Origin: Myotis daubentonii
Taxonomy: Eukaryota > Chordata > Mammalia > Chiroptera > Vespertilionidae
Direction: 5' to 3'
Assembly: GCF_963259705.1 (NCBI RefSeq)
Contig: NC_081840.1
Coordinates: forward strand, 151,960,282-152,024,281
Length of the DNA stretch: 64,000 nucleotides
The position numbers and the translations under genes were made by a program. The notes under the pieces were generated by a model that was given only the letters and a program-made list of their open reading frames with translations, made no database searches and had not been told where the DNA came from. Positions within the stretch are counted from its first letter, which is position 1. Every line of letters begins with the position of its first letter. Shown here piece after piece: positions 20,576 to 31,670 of this stretch.

Positions 20576-22877
20576 GAAAAAATGGCAGCTGAATCAGCAG
20601 GCCTGTCATGTACCTCATCCCAGGGCCAGACTGAAAATACAACTAAGTTGGAAAACATTCACCTGGAATTACCAGCTGAGGTCCAGCTGAGGAGGAGACA
20701 TATCAAGGAAGGACAGAAAACACCTGGAGATCAGAAGGAAGGGCCAGGGCTCGAGAGGAGCTGACCCAGGTCTCAGAGGCCGCAGGCCGGCAGGCTGAGA
20801 GAGGAGGGCGCGCTGGGCTATGGGAGGGTCTGGAGCCCAGGCTGGGCTCCACAGCCAGGGCACCAGAGCCGAGACCCGCGGCCCACATAACACCCCGCGG
20901 GGCAGCTGGCCAAGGCAGAGTCTGGAGCCTGTTGGAGAGAAAGCGCAGTTTTGGGGTTTTAAAATTTTTATCTCTAAAAACCCAGAGCACAGGAACTTTC
21001 ATTTGCAACTACTCACCCTAGGCTTTGGTACAGAGAGGGAGGCACGGACTTGAGGTGCCTGAGGAGAGGCTGCGGTGGGAAGCAGGGCAGGGAGACATGT
21101 AAAAGCCGTGGCCAAGAGCCCTGCATTTAGCCATTCAAACCGAAAAGGCCATTTTTCCTGAAAGGAGCTAGCCGCTCCCGTAGCCTCGGGGCAGCTGATA
21201 CAACTGGCCCGCCCTCAGGAGAGCTGCATTCCGCACCCTGCATTCTGAGCTTTCCCGAGGAAATGAAAGCCAGCCGAGGCCAAGCTTACGGGTCTGAGCA
21301 GCCTCAAGGAGCCCTCAGAGACTGGATTGGAGGAGGGTCCGTGCACCCCACTACTCTGGGAACCAGACTAATAAACACTCCAGGTTCCCAGCTGACCCCG
21401 TTGGTCCCCATACAAGGATCTCTGTCCAGCCAAGGGCAGGGTAATATTTTGGGCCACTCGCAGGAGTAGCTGTGGGTCAGGAAAACACACCCATCATAAT
21501 CCCTGAAAGCTAAACAGAACCTCCCTCACCTAAGGCCCTTTCAGAAACAGACTTTTGCGTGAGTAAGATTGACAGCTGACTAGCAGGCAAAAGGCGGGCA
21601 GAGGCGGAGTCCAGGGAATCAGGGGAAGTTTGCTGACCCAGCCCTGGGCCCCATGAGGCTAACAAACCTACTTCAAAGGGTTAATTGGCCCCTCCTGCTT
21701 GCAGCCAAGGCCTGTGGAGAGACAGAAGTGGTGGATCAGTGGATCACTTAGAACATGTAGCAGGTTGTGAAAGCCCAAACACAGGGCCTGACAGTGGTTA
21801 GTACCTAAATACCTCACAGAAAACCTAAAATTGGTAGACAGAACAAAAGAGTGGGGTGCAAAGCAAGCTCCCATAGGGCATTAAACTTGGCTGAAATGAA
21901 CGCCACTTCACTTTTTTTCTTCTTTTCTATTTTTTCCTCCCTTTTTACTCCTCTTTCTTCTTTTTTAGTTTTTCTCTTTTCTTTCTTTTTTCCATTTTTA
22001 AATTTTCTTCTTTATCTATCTGCTTTATTTGTTATTATTCTAGTCTCTGCTGTCCTGTTCATACTAGTATATCCAATTTTCCTCTTCCCTTCTCTTACTC
22101 ACTTTTCTTCTGTTTTTCAGTGCTCAATTTTTTTCTCACTTTTCTTTCTCTCTTCTTTTTTTTCCTGCTTTCTTAACTTTTTTCTTTTTGTTATTTTAGG
22201 CCTATCTGCTTTCTCTTCTATTTTCCTTTTCAAACATTTTTTTTCCTTGTCTTTTCAAACATTTTTTTCCTTGTCTTTTCATTTCTTTTCTTCCTCCTTT
22301 ATTTTAAACCACTTTCCTTCCTCTATTCCTCTAATTCTTTATTCTTATTTTCTTTATTTCAGCTCTACATCTACATATTATGCCCCTCCCCTTTCTTGTT
22401 CTTTTTTGTTTTATTTTCTCCCCATATTTTTTCTTTCTTTTTTCTATCATTCTTGCTCTCTTTTCTCATTCATAATTATCTCTTCTCTGATGATTGCTTT
22501 TGTTGGTTCTATAGGGGTCTTGTGCACATTCTTGTTTTGTTTCTTCTGTTTCATATTTTGTGTTGTTGTATTTCATTCTGTTCTGTCAGCACCTCCACAA
22601 CTGCTTGCGTGACATGGTCAAGGGTGAGCCACATCGTCATTCAGCCTGAGAGGAGACTCCATGCACGATCGGAACAATAACATTCAAGACCCAACTACAA
22701 CAAGAGAACCTAAATAACTTGAGTAAGGGGCTCTCCTAGAGCACCCATCTCAGGAAATCTAAGAGACTGCACCACTGGGTCTCACAAAACACCTACTACA
22801 TAAGGCCACCCAAAACAATATGGGAGGCATAGAAGTTTAATCTAATAAATAGAAACAGAAACAAAGAAATAGCAAAA
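20576..22877 (+). promoter_or_regulatory. L1 5' UTR with a pyrimidine-rich stretch
   Basis: It begins AAAATGGCAGCTGAATCAG, close in wording to other L1 5' ends, followed by a GC-rich promoter-like part (20760-21060). From about 21905 to 22590 it is extremely T/C-rich on the plus strand. Translation of that stretch gives a 253-codon Phe/Ser/Leu frame (21851-22612), which I regard as a composition artefact. The segment runs directly into ORF1. Confidence 0.7.
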
Positions 22878-22985
22878 ATGGGGAGACAAAGAAACAACCC
22901 CCAAATGAAAGAAAATAAGGAATCTCCAGAAAACGAACTAAATGAAATGGAGGGAAACAATTTGTCAGATAAAGAATTCAGAGTA

Positions 22986-23204
22986 GCCGAAACCGGTTTG
23001 GCTCAGTGGATGGAGTGTCGGTCTGCGGACTAAAGGGTCCCAGGTTCGGTTCTGGTCAGGGGCATGTGCCTTGGTTGCGGACACATCCCCAGCGGGGAGT
23101 GTGCGGGAGGCAGCTGATCGATGTTTCTCTCTCATCAATGTTTCTAGCTCTCTGTCTCTCTCCCTTCCTCTCTGTAAAAAATGAAATATATTTAAAAAAA
23201 AAAA
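22986..23204 (+). repeat. VES SINE inside L1 ORF1
   Basis: A complete plus-strand VES: GCCGAAACCGGTTTGGCTCAGTGG (A box), GGTTCGGTTCTGG (B-box region), CCCCAGCGGGGAGTGTGCGGGAGGCAGC and a poly-A tail. A perfect 14-bp duplication AAGAATTCAGAGTA is at 22972-22985 and 23205-23218. Confidence 0.97.
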
Positions 23205-23284
23205 AAGAATTCAGAGTAATGATAATAAGGGTGCTCAAACAATTCAGTGATAACTGCAAGCAATGTAAAGACAATTATAAGGCG

Positions 23285-24132
23285 TGAAGACTCACATCCC
23301 ACGTGGTTCAGGGTTTAGTCTCTGGAAGAGGGGCCGCACGCAAATGACAGAGACGAGACTGTTATGCCCAGATTTCAGGATCCCCAAAAGACCACCAGGG
23401 AGCCAGCTGTGTCCGATGCAAAAGCAAAGAGTCTTTTATTCAAACCCAGGCTTGGCTCCCCTACCCTCCTTACTGGTGCAGCAGCAAGTGGCAGAGAGAG
23501 GGCTAGCCAGGTGGGAAGAGGAGTTTTATAGGGGGGTGAAGTAAGGGGAGGAGAGGGGACTGTGGGCCCCGCCGATTGGCCAGGCGCAAGTTGGTGTCTC
23601 GTTACACAGGATGTGGTCATATCTATGGCGCGCACTTCCCTTGATTGTCATTAGTTAGTTTAAAGAAATCCTGGGTGTGGCTAGCAGAGGCTTGGGCTTC
23701 CGGGAAGAAGCCTTGCCAAGCACATGGCTGCCCAAAAATGGAGGATCCAAGGTAAGATGGAGGGCGTAGCCCTTACCCTGGGGCAAGATGGAGGGCGTAG
23801 TCCTCCCCCTTTCAGAGACAAGAAATAATAATTTGGAAATTGAGGGGGCAGGCGGGAGCCCAATGCAAGAGGGAGGACTCCACTTGTGCTCAGGCCTTGC
23901 CATCCTTTTTTTCAGTTTGGGATACACCCTTAGGCAGGCAATTTCCAGTAACAGACTATCTTATCAATAAGGATTTACATGACTATCTGGTCGGGAAGTT
24001 GCTTCAGCTACTATTGTCTCCACTAAACAGTCAGTGCATAGCTCTGACCTTTGCCAGGGCTCAAGGGTTACCAGCATTCCTGGCTCCTGTCCACACCTCT
24101 CTGTTAGTGAAGACAATAGGTGGCTTCCCACA
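23285..24132 (-). repeat. Solo LTR of an endogenous retrovirus
   Basis: Read on the minus strand, the unit starts TGTGGGAAGCCACC and ends GAGTCTTCA, about 848 bp with TG..CA ends. It contains a TATA-like CCCTATAAAACTCC (near 23527-23540) and a polyadenylation signal GAATAAAAGACTC (near 23430-23445), in U3-R-U5 order. It carries two copies of GATGGAGGGCGTAG (near 23757 and 23790). No internal retroviral sequence is present, so it is probably a solo LTR made by recombination. ATAAGG occurs at 23277-23282 and 24133-24138; on the left two extra bases (CG) separate it from the LTR. Confidence 0.85.
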
Positions 24133-24810
24133 ATAAGGTTCTTAATGAGAGCTACACCAGCATGAAAAGAGAGCTTGAAACAATAAATAAGAATCAGTTG
24201 GAAATAAGGAATGACATAGCTGAAATAAAAAACACCCTGGAAGGATTCAACAGTAGACTAGAAGAAGGTGAGGACCAAATCAGTGAATTAGAAAACAAGG
24301 CAGGAAAAAAATCCACTGAGAGCAGAAAATGGAAAAAATAATTAGAAAGCAGAAGGAGAGTTTAATGGAGCTTTGGGACAACATGAAATGAAACAACATC
24401 TCCATAATAGGGACGCCAGGAGGAGAAGAGGCTGCAAGGAATAGAAAACCTGTTTGAAGAAATAATGACAGAAAACTTCCCTGACTCAGGGAAGAAAAAA
24501 GTCACACAAGTCCAGGAAGCACAGAGTCCCCATCAAGATGAACCCAAAAGACCCACACCAAGACACACCATAATTAAAATGGCAAACATTAAAGAAAAAG
24601 AAAGAATCTTAAAGGCTGCAAGAGAGAGACAGAAAGTTACCTACAAGGGAACTCCTGTTAGACTATCAGTTGATTTCTCAGGCCAGAAGGAAGTGGCATT
24701 ATTTTGTATACTAATGAAAAGCCAGGGACTAAATTCAAGACTACTCTATCCAGGAAGGCTATCATTTAAAATTGAAGGTGAAATTAGGAGTTTCGCAGAC
24801 AAAAAAAAAA

Positions 24811-25568
<758 letters not shown>

Positions 25569-25939
25569 TATATACTAATAAAAGGATAATATGCTAATTA
25601 GACCAGGAGACCTTCCGGACAAAGCCATGGTGGCAGGGTCAAGGCAAAGGCGGTTAGGGGCAATCAGGCTGGCAGGGGAGGCCAGTTGGGGGCAAGCAGG
25701 GCAGCAGAGGGAGCAGTTGGGAGCAATCAGGTCGGCAGGCAGAGTGGTTAGGGGCGATCAGGCAGGCAGCCAGGTGAGAGGTTAGGAGCCAGCGGTCCCA
25801 AATTGTGAGAGGGATGTCTGACTGCCAGTTTAGGCCTGATCCCTGTGGGACATCCCCCAAGGAGGCCCCCGATTAGAGAGGATGCAGGCCGGGCTGAGGG
25901 ACACCCCCCATGCATGAATTTCATGCACCAGGCCACTAG
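25569..25939 (+). mobile_element. Non-autonomous Helitron (first of a tandem pair)
   Basis: The plus strand begins TATACTAATAAAAGGATAATATGCTAATTAGACC and ends with the hairpin CATGCATGAATTTCATGCA and CCACTAG. The middle has GGTTAGGGGCAATCAGG-type units. It is inserted in L1 ORF2 without target duplication and is closely related to the Helitron at 54466. Confidence 0.9.
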
Positions 25940-26620
25940 TCTATATATACAAAACCCTAATATGCAAATAGACCAAACAACCAAACAACTGGTCGCTATG
26001 ATATGTACTGACCAGCGGGGGCTGTGTGTGGAACTTGGCGGGCATTAGCCATGGCATGGTGGAGCAGGTGAGCAGGGGTGTCAGACCAAGGTAGGGCACT
26101 GGTCGCTGTCATTGGGGTGAGCCTCTGGTGGTTACTCTAAATTCTCTGCTCCCACACACCATGGTCCTGCTTGGCACTCATACCTGCTGCCAGAACCAGC
26201 ACCACTCACACCCACTGCCAGCGCCCGGCGCTGGTCCCGATCACTTGGTGCCATCAGCAGGTGCAAGTGGCGGCTGCCGGCCCCTATCGCTCCTCAGGGC
26301 TTCTCCACCTCCCCCTGCTACTGAGGGGTGATTGGGGCAGCAGCTGCTACTTGCACCCGCTGACAGCACCAGCCCTGCTCACACCTGCTGCTGGCACTGG
26401 CCTCAGTTGCGCCATCAGTGGGTGTGAGCGGGGCCGGCGCCATCAGCATGTGGGGGCGGTGGCAGGAGCGGGGCTGCCAGTAGACAGGGGATCCAGGGCT
26501 GCAGCGGAAGGGGCTGGGTGGGGGCACGGAGGATGAGCCAAGAACCACCCCTGTGCCCACCGCAGCCTTTCAGCCCACAGTTCCTTTCAAGGTGCACAAA
26601 TTTGTGCACTGGGCCCCTAG
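25940..26620 (+). mobile_element. Non-autonomous Helitron (second of a tandem pair)
   Basis: It begins TCTATATATACAAAACCCTAATATGC directly at the CTAG end of the preceding Helitron. It ends with the hairpin GGTGCACAAATTTGTGCAC and GGGCCCCTAG, after which L1 resumes (TATCAAAATAAAAAG). A CTCF-like core (CCAGCGGGGGCTGTG) is at 26022-26036. The interior is GC-rich with no transposase coding. Confidence 0.92.
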
Positions 26621-26937
26621 TATCAAAATAAAAAGCTTCTGCACAGCAAAAGAAACCATCAACAAAATCAAAATGGAGCCCACTGTATGGGAGAACATTT
26701 TTGGAAATGATATATCTGATTAAGGGTTAATATCCAAAATATATAAGGAACTCATACTACTTAACAAAAACAATCCAATTAAAAAAATGGGCAAAGGACC
26801 TAAATAGACACTTCTCCAAAGAGGACATTTGGGTTGTTTCTAGATTTGGGTAAGTATAGGAAAAAGATAATAATATTTATATATCTGATATAGATCAGGT
26901 ATAATATATGAGACCTATATATCATACAATGCATATC

Positions 26938-26939
<2 letters not shown>

Positions 26940-26988
<49 letters not shown>
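26940..26988. repeat. (TG)n microsatellite
   Basis: An uninterrupted GT run of about 24 units. Confidence 0.95.
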
Positions 26989-26989
<1 letters not shown>

Positions 26990-26999
26990 AATATATCAT

Positions 27000-27651
27000 A
27001 TCCTGGTGAACATAAGTGCAGCTTTGCCCCCACTGTTCTGAATTACTCCCCATGCCTTATATTACTGTGCACATATAGACCCTCTCTTCTGTTCTACTCA
27101 CCTATTCGTCTATTCCTGCACCACTACAGCATGGTATTGATTAAAATAACTTCATAATATCTGAACATTTGACAGCTGAGGCTTCTCATTCCCCTTTTGT
27201 CCCTTTCCTTCCCCTCCTCTTTCTTTAATGCTTTGGCTATTCTTCTCTTCGGAATTTAAAAATACTTTTAATTACCTTGTCACATGTCAAGTGAGACTGC
27301 AGTGAATTCAGAAATCAATTTAGAGATCAATGACCTCTTTGTGTTTTGAATCTTTTATTCCATAAACATGGTATATATCTATTTGTTTTAGGCTTTCAAT
27401 ACTGTCTTTCAGTAAAGTATAATTTTCTTTATAAAGGTTTTGAACATCATTCTTCTGTTGGTTATGGTGTTAAATAAATACCCCAAAATCTAGTTTGTTA
27501 ATTACATTATTCAATCTTTTATATCTTAACCAACTATTTTTCTGGTCTGACTATTTCTTTCAATAACTGAAAGAGGTACAAAAAACTTTCCTCTATAATT
27601 GTAAATTTGCCTATTTCTCCTCATATTACTATCAGATTTTTGCTTTATATA
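27000..27651 (-). mobile_element. Old antisense L1, left piece
   Basis: AT-rich DNA with antisense L1 wording (CACTACAGCATGGTATTGATTAAAATAACTTCATAATA, TTGGCTATTCTTCTC). It continues on the far side of the Tc1/ERV block at 31705. The limits are approximate and the family is old. Confidence 0.65.
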
Positions 27652-27712
27652 CACTGAGTGGCCAGATTATTATGACCACCTGACGTTTGTAGGCAAATTA
27701 GCTATAATTTCC

Positions 27713-28482
27713 TGCCGGGGTCCAACCCCAGCGGGTCCAGGGGTCCCCAAAGGTGTGGACGGAGTCGGCGAAGAAGGAAAGACTCGGAGGCAGCGTTCAG
27801 TTGATCAGCATGGTTGGGTTCTATTGCCAGGTTCTGTAGGTTCTCCAGCCAGGTTTGGTCGCCAGATTCTAGTCAGGTTCTCTTGCCAATCTCTGCAGTC
27901 AGGTTCAGTCCAGGATCCCCTGCCATGCTCTCTCGCCAGGCTCCGCCTCCAGGCTCCGAGGCCAGTCTCTGTCCAGGATCCTCCAGCATGCTCTCTCCAG
28001 CGAAGTTCTTCTGTCTCTAGAGAAGTTCTGTGTAGGTTCTGTGCCTAGGCTCTGTCTCTCTTGGTCCTGTCTTCCAAGCCCTGTGTCCTTAGTTCTGTGT
28101 TCTGAGTTCTGTCTCTTGTTGTCTTCTGAATTCTGTCTGTTGTTGTCTTGTTGCATCTGTATTTATACCAGTTGATTCCAATCCTATCAATCTCTATTCC
28201 AAAGGTTAGGGCGTTTCTTATCTCCATTCCAGGGAGAAAAGATTATGTAGTTTAAGCATGATTGTTCGTAGTTAAAGTGATTAATTACCCGCCTGGCACT
28301 TAGTTGAGAGGTTTTATTCCCTCCCTAACTTCAGGGGAAAATCCCTACCTGGGGAAACAACCTTTCTCGGAGAGGTGACCTTGGTTAAAACACAGCGCCA
28401 AGAAGGTGAGCAAACATATTAAGAACAGTATGCCATATATGCCAGGTCCCTTGAAACAGCAAGCATGGACCAGCTCCCGGCA
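27713..28482 (-). repeat. ERV LTR, minus orientation (left)
   Basis: Read on the minus strand it runs from TGCCGGGAGCTGG to GGACCCCGGCA, about 770 bp. It shares with the right LTR the blocks GTTTCAAGGGACCTGGC, AGTGCCAGGCGGGTA, TGGAATGGAGATAAGAAAC, TGGTATAAATAC (TATA-like) and CCGACTCCGTCCACACC. Its R/U5 portion is longer and holds internal repeats (AGACAACAACAGACAGAATTC-type, and GAGAGCATG..GGATCCTGG twice). Confidence 0.9.
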
Positions 28483-28497
28483 AATTCCCCCTTTTTT
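28483..28497 (-). other. Polypurine tract, left arm
   Basis: AAAAAAGGGGGAATT on the minus strand lies directly before the TG of the left LTR, the normal place of the plus-strand primer for reverse transcription. The same tract adjoins the right LTR. Confidence 0.85.
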
Positions 28498-28581
28498 ATT
28501 TTTTAAAAGCAAGCATTAAAAAGAAAAACCTCAAATGCTCTCTTATATCCATTTTAAGAGTAGGATTGGCGCTTTCCGCTA

Positions 28582-28911
28582 TTACCTGAGTCCTGATCTA
28601 TCATCCCAGGGAGAGCTTGCCAATCCTGCACTTTCCCAGGGTGGAAAGGCTGCAGTGGGGTTAAAGATAAGGCTCCTTGGGCCTACCTTCTCCCATGCCA
28701 TTACATTTACCTTTCCTTCCTCAGAAAAGCATGGACATACTTCTTGTATAAAACGTTCTGTCTGACTGGGAGTAACCTTAATTCCTCTGCTAGCAAGCAT
28801 ATATGTTAAAAGATCAATACAGAGTCTTTTTTCTTTAGACTCAGTATGGCACATCTTCTTAATCCAAAGATCAATACAGAGTCTTTTTTCTTTAGACTCA
28901 GTATGGCACAT
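28582..28911 (-). pseudogene. ERV gag matrix-like fragment
   Basis: A 109-residue minus-strand frame. After an N-terminal 19-residue repeat it reads TYMLASRGIKVTPSQTERF, then a Cys-Pro-containing segment with FSEEGKVNVMAWEKVG, the layout of a betaretroviral matrix N-terminal domain. Residue 2 is Cys where a myristoylated matrix would have Gly. The frame ends within 100 bp of the polypurine tract, so the rest of gag, pol and env are missing in this arm. It is a relic, not a working gene. Confidence 0.75.
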
Positions 28912-28979
28912 CTTCTTAATCTAAAGATCAATACAGAGTCTTCTTTCTTTGAACTCAGTATGGCACATCTTCTCAATCT
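28809..28979. repeat. Three tandem 57-bp units at the gag start
   Basis: AAAGATCAATACAGAGTC begins units at about 28809, 28866 and 28923, period 57 bp. The first two units are nearly identical and the third has several changes. As 57 is a multiple of three, the unit adds 19 residues per copy in the minus-strand frame (MCHTESKEKRLCIDL-type). Confidence 0.92.
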
Positions 28980-28985
28980 AAGTTC

Positions 28986-30617
28986 TGTACTATCCACCTT
29001 CTTACCCTACTTATCCTCTATAGGGGGGTCTGTAGCACCCTGGTGGAGTCCTATCCGTCCCGAGTGTGGGGGTTCTCAATGGGGTGGGGGCTTACCTAGG
29101 GGAATCCTTTTCCAGGGGTTCCCATCTCTGCCTCATCATAGCACACCTGACCAGTGCCCGTCTGCAGCAGATGTGCAGCCCTGAGCTGGAACAATCTGTC
29201 CATTGGGAGGATCACATGTGCCTCCTTTTTGTCTTTCCACATGTCTCAGCTTTGCCCCACATCTCCTTTCCTTTTTCCTTTTTTTAAAAATCTAACTACT
29301 TGTTTGCTGGTTCTTTGGCCTGTCTCCTTCTTTCCTGAACACAGCCTTTTCTAGAATCTCCCTACCCTACTGTTCCAGGAAGGGCACCTCCCTTTTCTGC
29401 CATAACTAGGGGGTGTCTAGTATATGTCCCATACACGGAGTTGTCTTGTGCCAAGAGCCTGACATCCTGGGCTGAGAAAGCCCTATTCCAGGACTCTCCT
29501 TTGTCCTGTATTGGCGCCTCTTACCCTTGTGCCAAGAGGGACCCTCTTCTTACAATCCAATTGCCCATAAGCTGTTGCCTGAGCTCTCTGTTCATGCTGA
29601 GGTTGAAGCCTCATGGTGGCTGGTACCATGGATCTGTCTCTGGCCCAATGGCGTAAGCTGGGCCCTCTCTAGAGAAGAAACCTGAGTTCCCTATGATCAA
29701 TGCCAGAGCCCCGCCAGCAAGCAAGGGAATCCAAAGGCAGTTGCTGGGCATGGAGGCCAGAGGGACATAGGCTATCAAGGAGACAAAACTGAACCTCACA
29801 TCACCCTACTTGGCCCAGAGATGGCTGGTAGTCAACGACGGGTAAGACTCCACAGGGTGGGGCAACCTAAGACAGGCACAGTCGGGGGCCAGTAGGAGAA
29901 AACTTGGGGTGCAACAAAGGTGGGGCACAGACCCCCCTCCCCAATGGTGCAGGGGCTTGAACACTCGCCCCTTCTGAGGAAGGTCTCCTTTCCCCATGGC
30001 TGCTTCCTGCTTCCCATGCCCAGCTCAGATCGGGACCCAGGTAAAGACAGAGACTGGCTGACAGCAGCTGCCCTCTCACTGCAACAGGACTTGTTTCCCA
30101 TTTCTACCTGGGACCACAGGGAAAGGGGAAGCTGAAGGAAAGGGCTGTGTCAGGATGCTGCCTTCTTCCCTTTCTTCTCCCTCTTTTTTCTAAACACTTC
30201 CATGCCTTGTAGTTCTTTTGCTTTCTCTTCTTTTTCTACTACCCTACATTTTCCATATCAGCTGGATCCAGAGGGCACAGCTTACTCCTCCTCGGACATC
30301 GACACCACCATCAACCACGGCCCTGATGGACCCTTTGATGCAGTCCTTCAACTTGCAGACGCTTCAGGAAGCCTGTCGCCAGTGACGCCGCCCACTAGCC
30401 AGACCAACAAAGACAATCAAACCAATAACTTGAGGACAGCTGAAATCCCTTGACTGAAGAGGCTGGCAACCTTCTACAGGAATGGGGCTCCTTCTGCGCT
30501 CCATCCACTATGTTTATAGCTATGCTCACTATCATTGCTTGCCACTCTTCTTCCGAGACTTAAATGGCCCAATCTGAGAGGTGGCCACTGATTTGCATGC
30601 GTGAGCATTTAAAAAAT
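28986..30617. other. Central ERV-internal DNA, origin unresolved
   Basis: On the minus strand, 28986-29110 looks like a gag leader with a donor-like CCTAGGTAAGC (near 29092-29102). On the plus strand, a pyrimidine tract followed by CATATCAG (near 30212-30260) resembles a splice acceptor and precedes a 50-codon open stretch ending 30453. I could not assign pol or env in either strand. The switch between the minus-oriented and plus-oriented arms must lie in this interval. Confidence 0.5.
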
Positions 30618-30632
30618 AAAAAAGGGGGAATT
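30618..30632 (+). other. Polypurine tract, right arm
   Basis: AAAAAAGGGGGAATT lies on the plus strand immediately before the TG of the right LTR. The upstream TTTAAAAAAT is also shared with the left arm. Confidence 0.85.
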
Positions 30633-31228
30633 TGCCGGAAGCCGGTCCATCCTTGCTGCCTGACACAGTCGTTGCAGGAAAGAAACATCTGCACAGCATA
30701 TGTTTCAAGGGACCTGGCGTATATAGCATACTGTTCTTAATATGTTTGCTCCCCTTAGCGCTGTGTGTTTTAACCAAGGTCACCTCTCCAAGAAAGGTTG
30801 TTTCCCCAGGTAGGAATTTTTCCCTGAAGTCAGGGAGGGGATGCCTCTCCTAGAAAGGTTGTTTCCCCAGGTAGGAATTTTTCCCTGAAGTCAGGGAGGG
30901 GATGAAACTCCTTAACTAAGTGCCAGGCGGGTAGTTAATCACTACAAACAATCATGCTTAAGCTACATAATCTTTACTCCCTGGAATGGAGATAAGAAAC
31001 ACCCTAACCTTTGTAATAGAAATTGACAGGATTAAAATCAACTGGTATAAATACGGATGTAACAAGACAATAAACAGCAGAGCCTCTCTGGAGATCAAGA
31101 CCAGAACTTGGCTGGAGATCCTGGCTAGGCTGCTGATCAACTGAATGCTGTCTCCGTGTCATTCCTTCTTTGCCGACTCCGTCCACACCTTTGGGGACCC
31201 CTGGACCTGCTGGGGTTGGACCCCGGCA
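30633..31228 (+). repeat. ERV LTR, plus orientation (right)
   Basis: It runs from TGCCGGAAGCCGG to GGACCCCGGCA, about 596 bp, with a TATA-like GGTATAAATACGG near 31042 and a shorter R/U5 than the left LTR. A 61-bp tandem duplication (AGAAAGGTTGTTTCCCCAGG at 30791 and 30852) is absent from the left LTR. By eye the two LTRs differ at roughly one base in ten in shared blocks, besides indels. Confidence 0.9.
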
Positions 31229-31234
31229 ATTTCC

Positions 31235-31670
31235 CGCTGAAGTTGCTAGAGGACCAGATCGTTATAAATGTCTGAATAGCACAACATACCTAAGTATCGT
31301 TGCTGATCAAGTTCATCCTATCATGTTGATGGCGTATCCCAATGGAGATGGCTTCTTCCAACAAGACAATGCGCCATGCCATGGTGCTCGTATTGTGCAG
31401 GAGTGCTTTCAAGAACATGAGGGAGACTTTACCTTGCTTAGGTGGCCCCCACAATCACCAGATCTCAATCCAATTGAGCATTTATGGGACGAAGTTAAAA
31501 GAGCCATCAGACAGCTGCTTCCACAACCATCAAATCTCACAGAACTGGGCAGTGCTATTCATCAGGCATGGTGTCAGATTCCTCACATCACCTTTCAACA
31601 TCTCGTGGAGTCAATGCCAAGAAGAATCGCCACAGTATTGAAGGCAAAAGGTTGCCCAACGAAGTACTGA
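31235..31670 (+). pseudogene. Tc1-type (DD36E) transposase, C-terminal fragment
   Basis: About 145 codons remain open to the natural stop at 31668-31670. The sequence has YLSIVADQVHPIMLMAYPNG, the catalytic QQDNAPCH and DLNPIEHLWDEVKRAI with 36 residues between D and E, and a C-terminal FQHLVESMPRRIATVLKAKG, all standard for Tc1-like transposases. The DNA-binding domain and first catalytic D are deleted, so it cannot transpose by itself. The longer open frame starting at 31170 begins in the LTR by chance. Confidence 0.88.

Larger units (their letters stand above)
27713..31228. mobile_element. Betaretrovirus-like ERV with LTRs in inverted orientation
   Basis: The block is bracketed by a 6-bp target duplication ATTTCC (27707-27712 and 31229-31234) inside the Tc1 element. 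Its left LTR (27713-28482) reads on the minus strand and its right LTR (30633-31228) on the plus strand, so both outer termini are U5 ends (GGACCCCGGCA facing out). Each LTR has the same polypurine tract AAAAAAGGGGGAATT on its inner side (28483-28497 on minus, 30618-30632 on plus). The inside has a minus-strand gag matrix fragment near the left LTR and no recognised pol or env. A 6-bp duplication and a matrix-like gag point to a class II (beta-like) element. See findings. Confidence 0.88.

Noticed and set aside
21851..22612. 253-codon Phe/Ser/Leu-rich frame
   Set aside because: It lies in the pyrimidine-rich part of an L1 5' UTR. Its composition follows from the T/C bias, and it resembles a multi-pass membrane protein only superficially.
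29512..29518. TGGCGCC as a lysine-tRNA primer binding site on the plus strand
   Set aside because: Only seven bases fit. The following sequence does not extend the match, and no LTR end lies just before it.
31170..31670. A 166-codon frame read as one protein
   Set aside because: The first part is LTR sequence in chance frame. Only the part after about 31235 is Tc1-type transposase.
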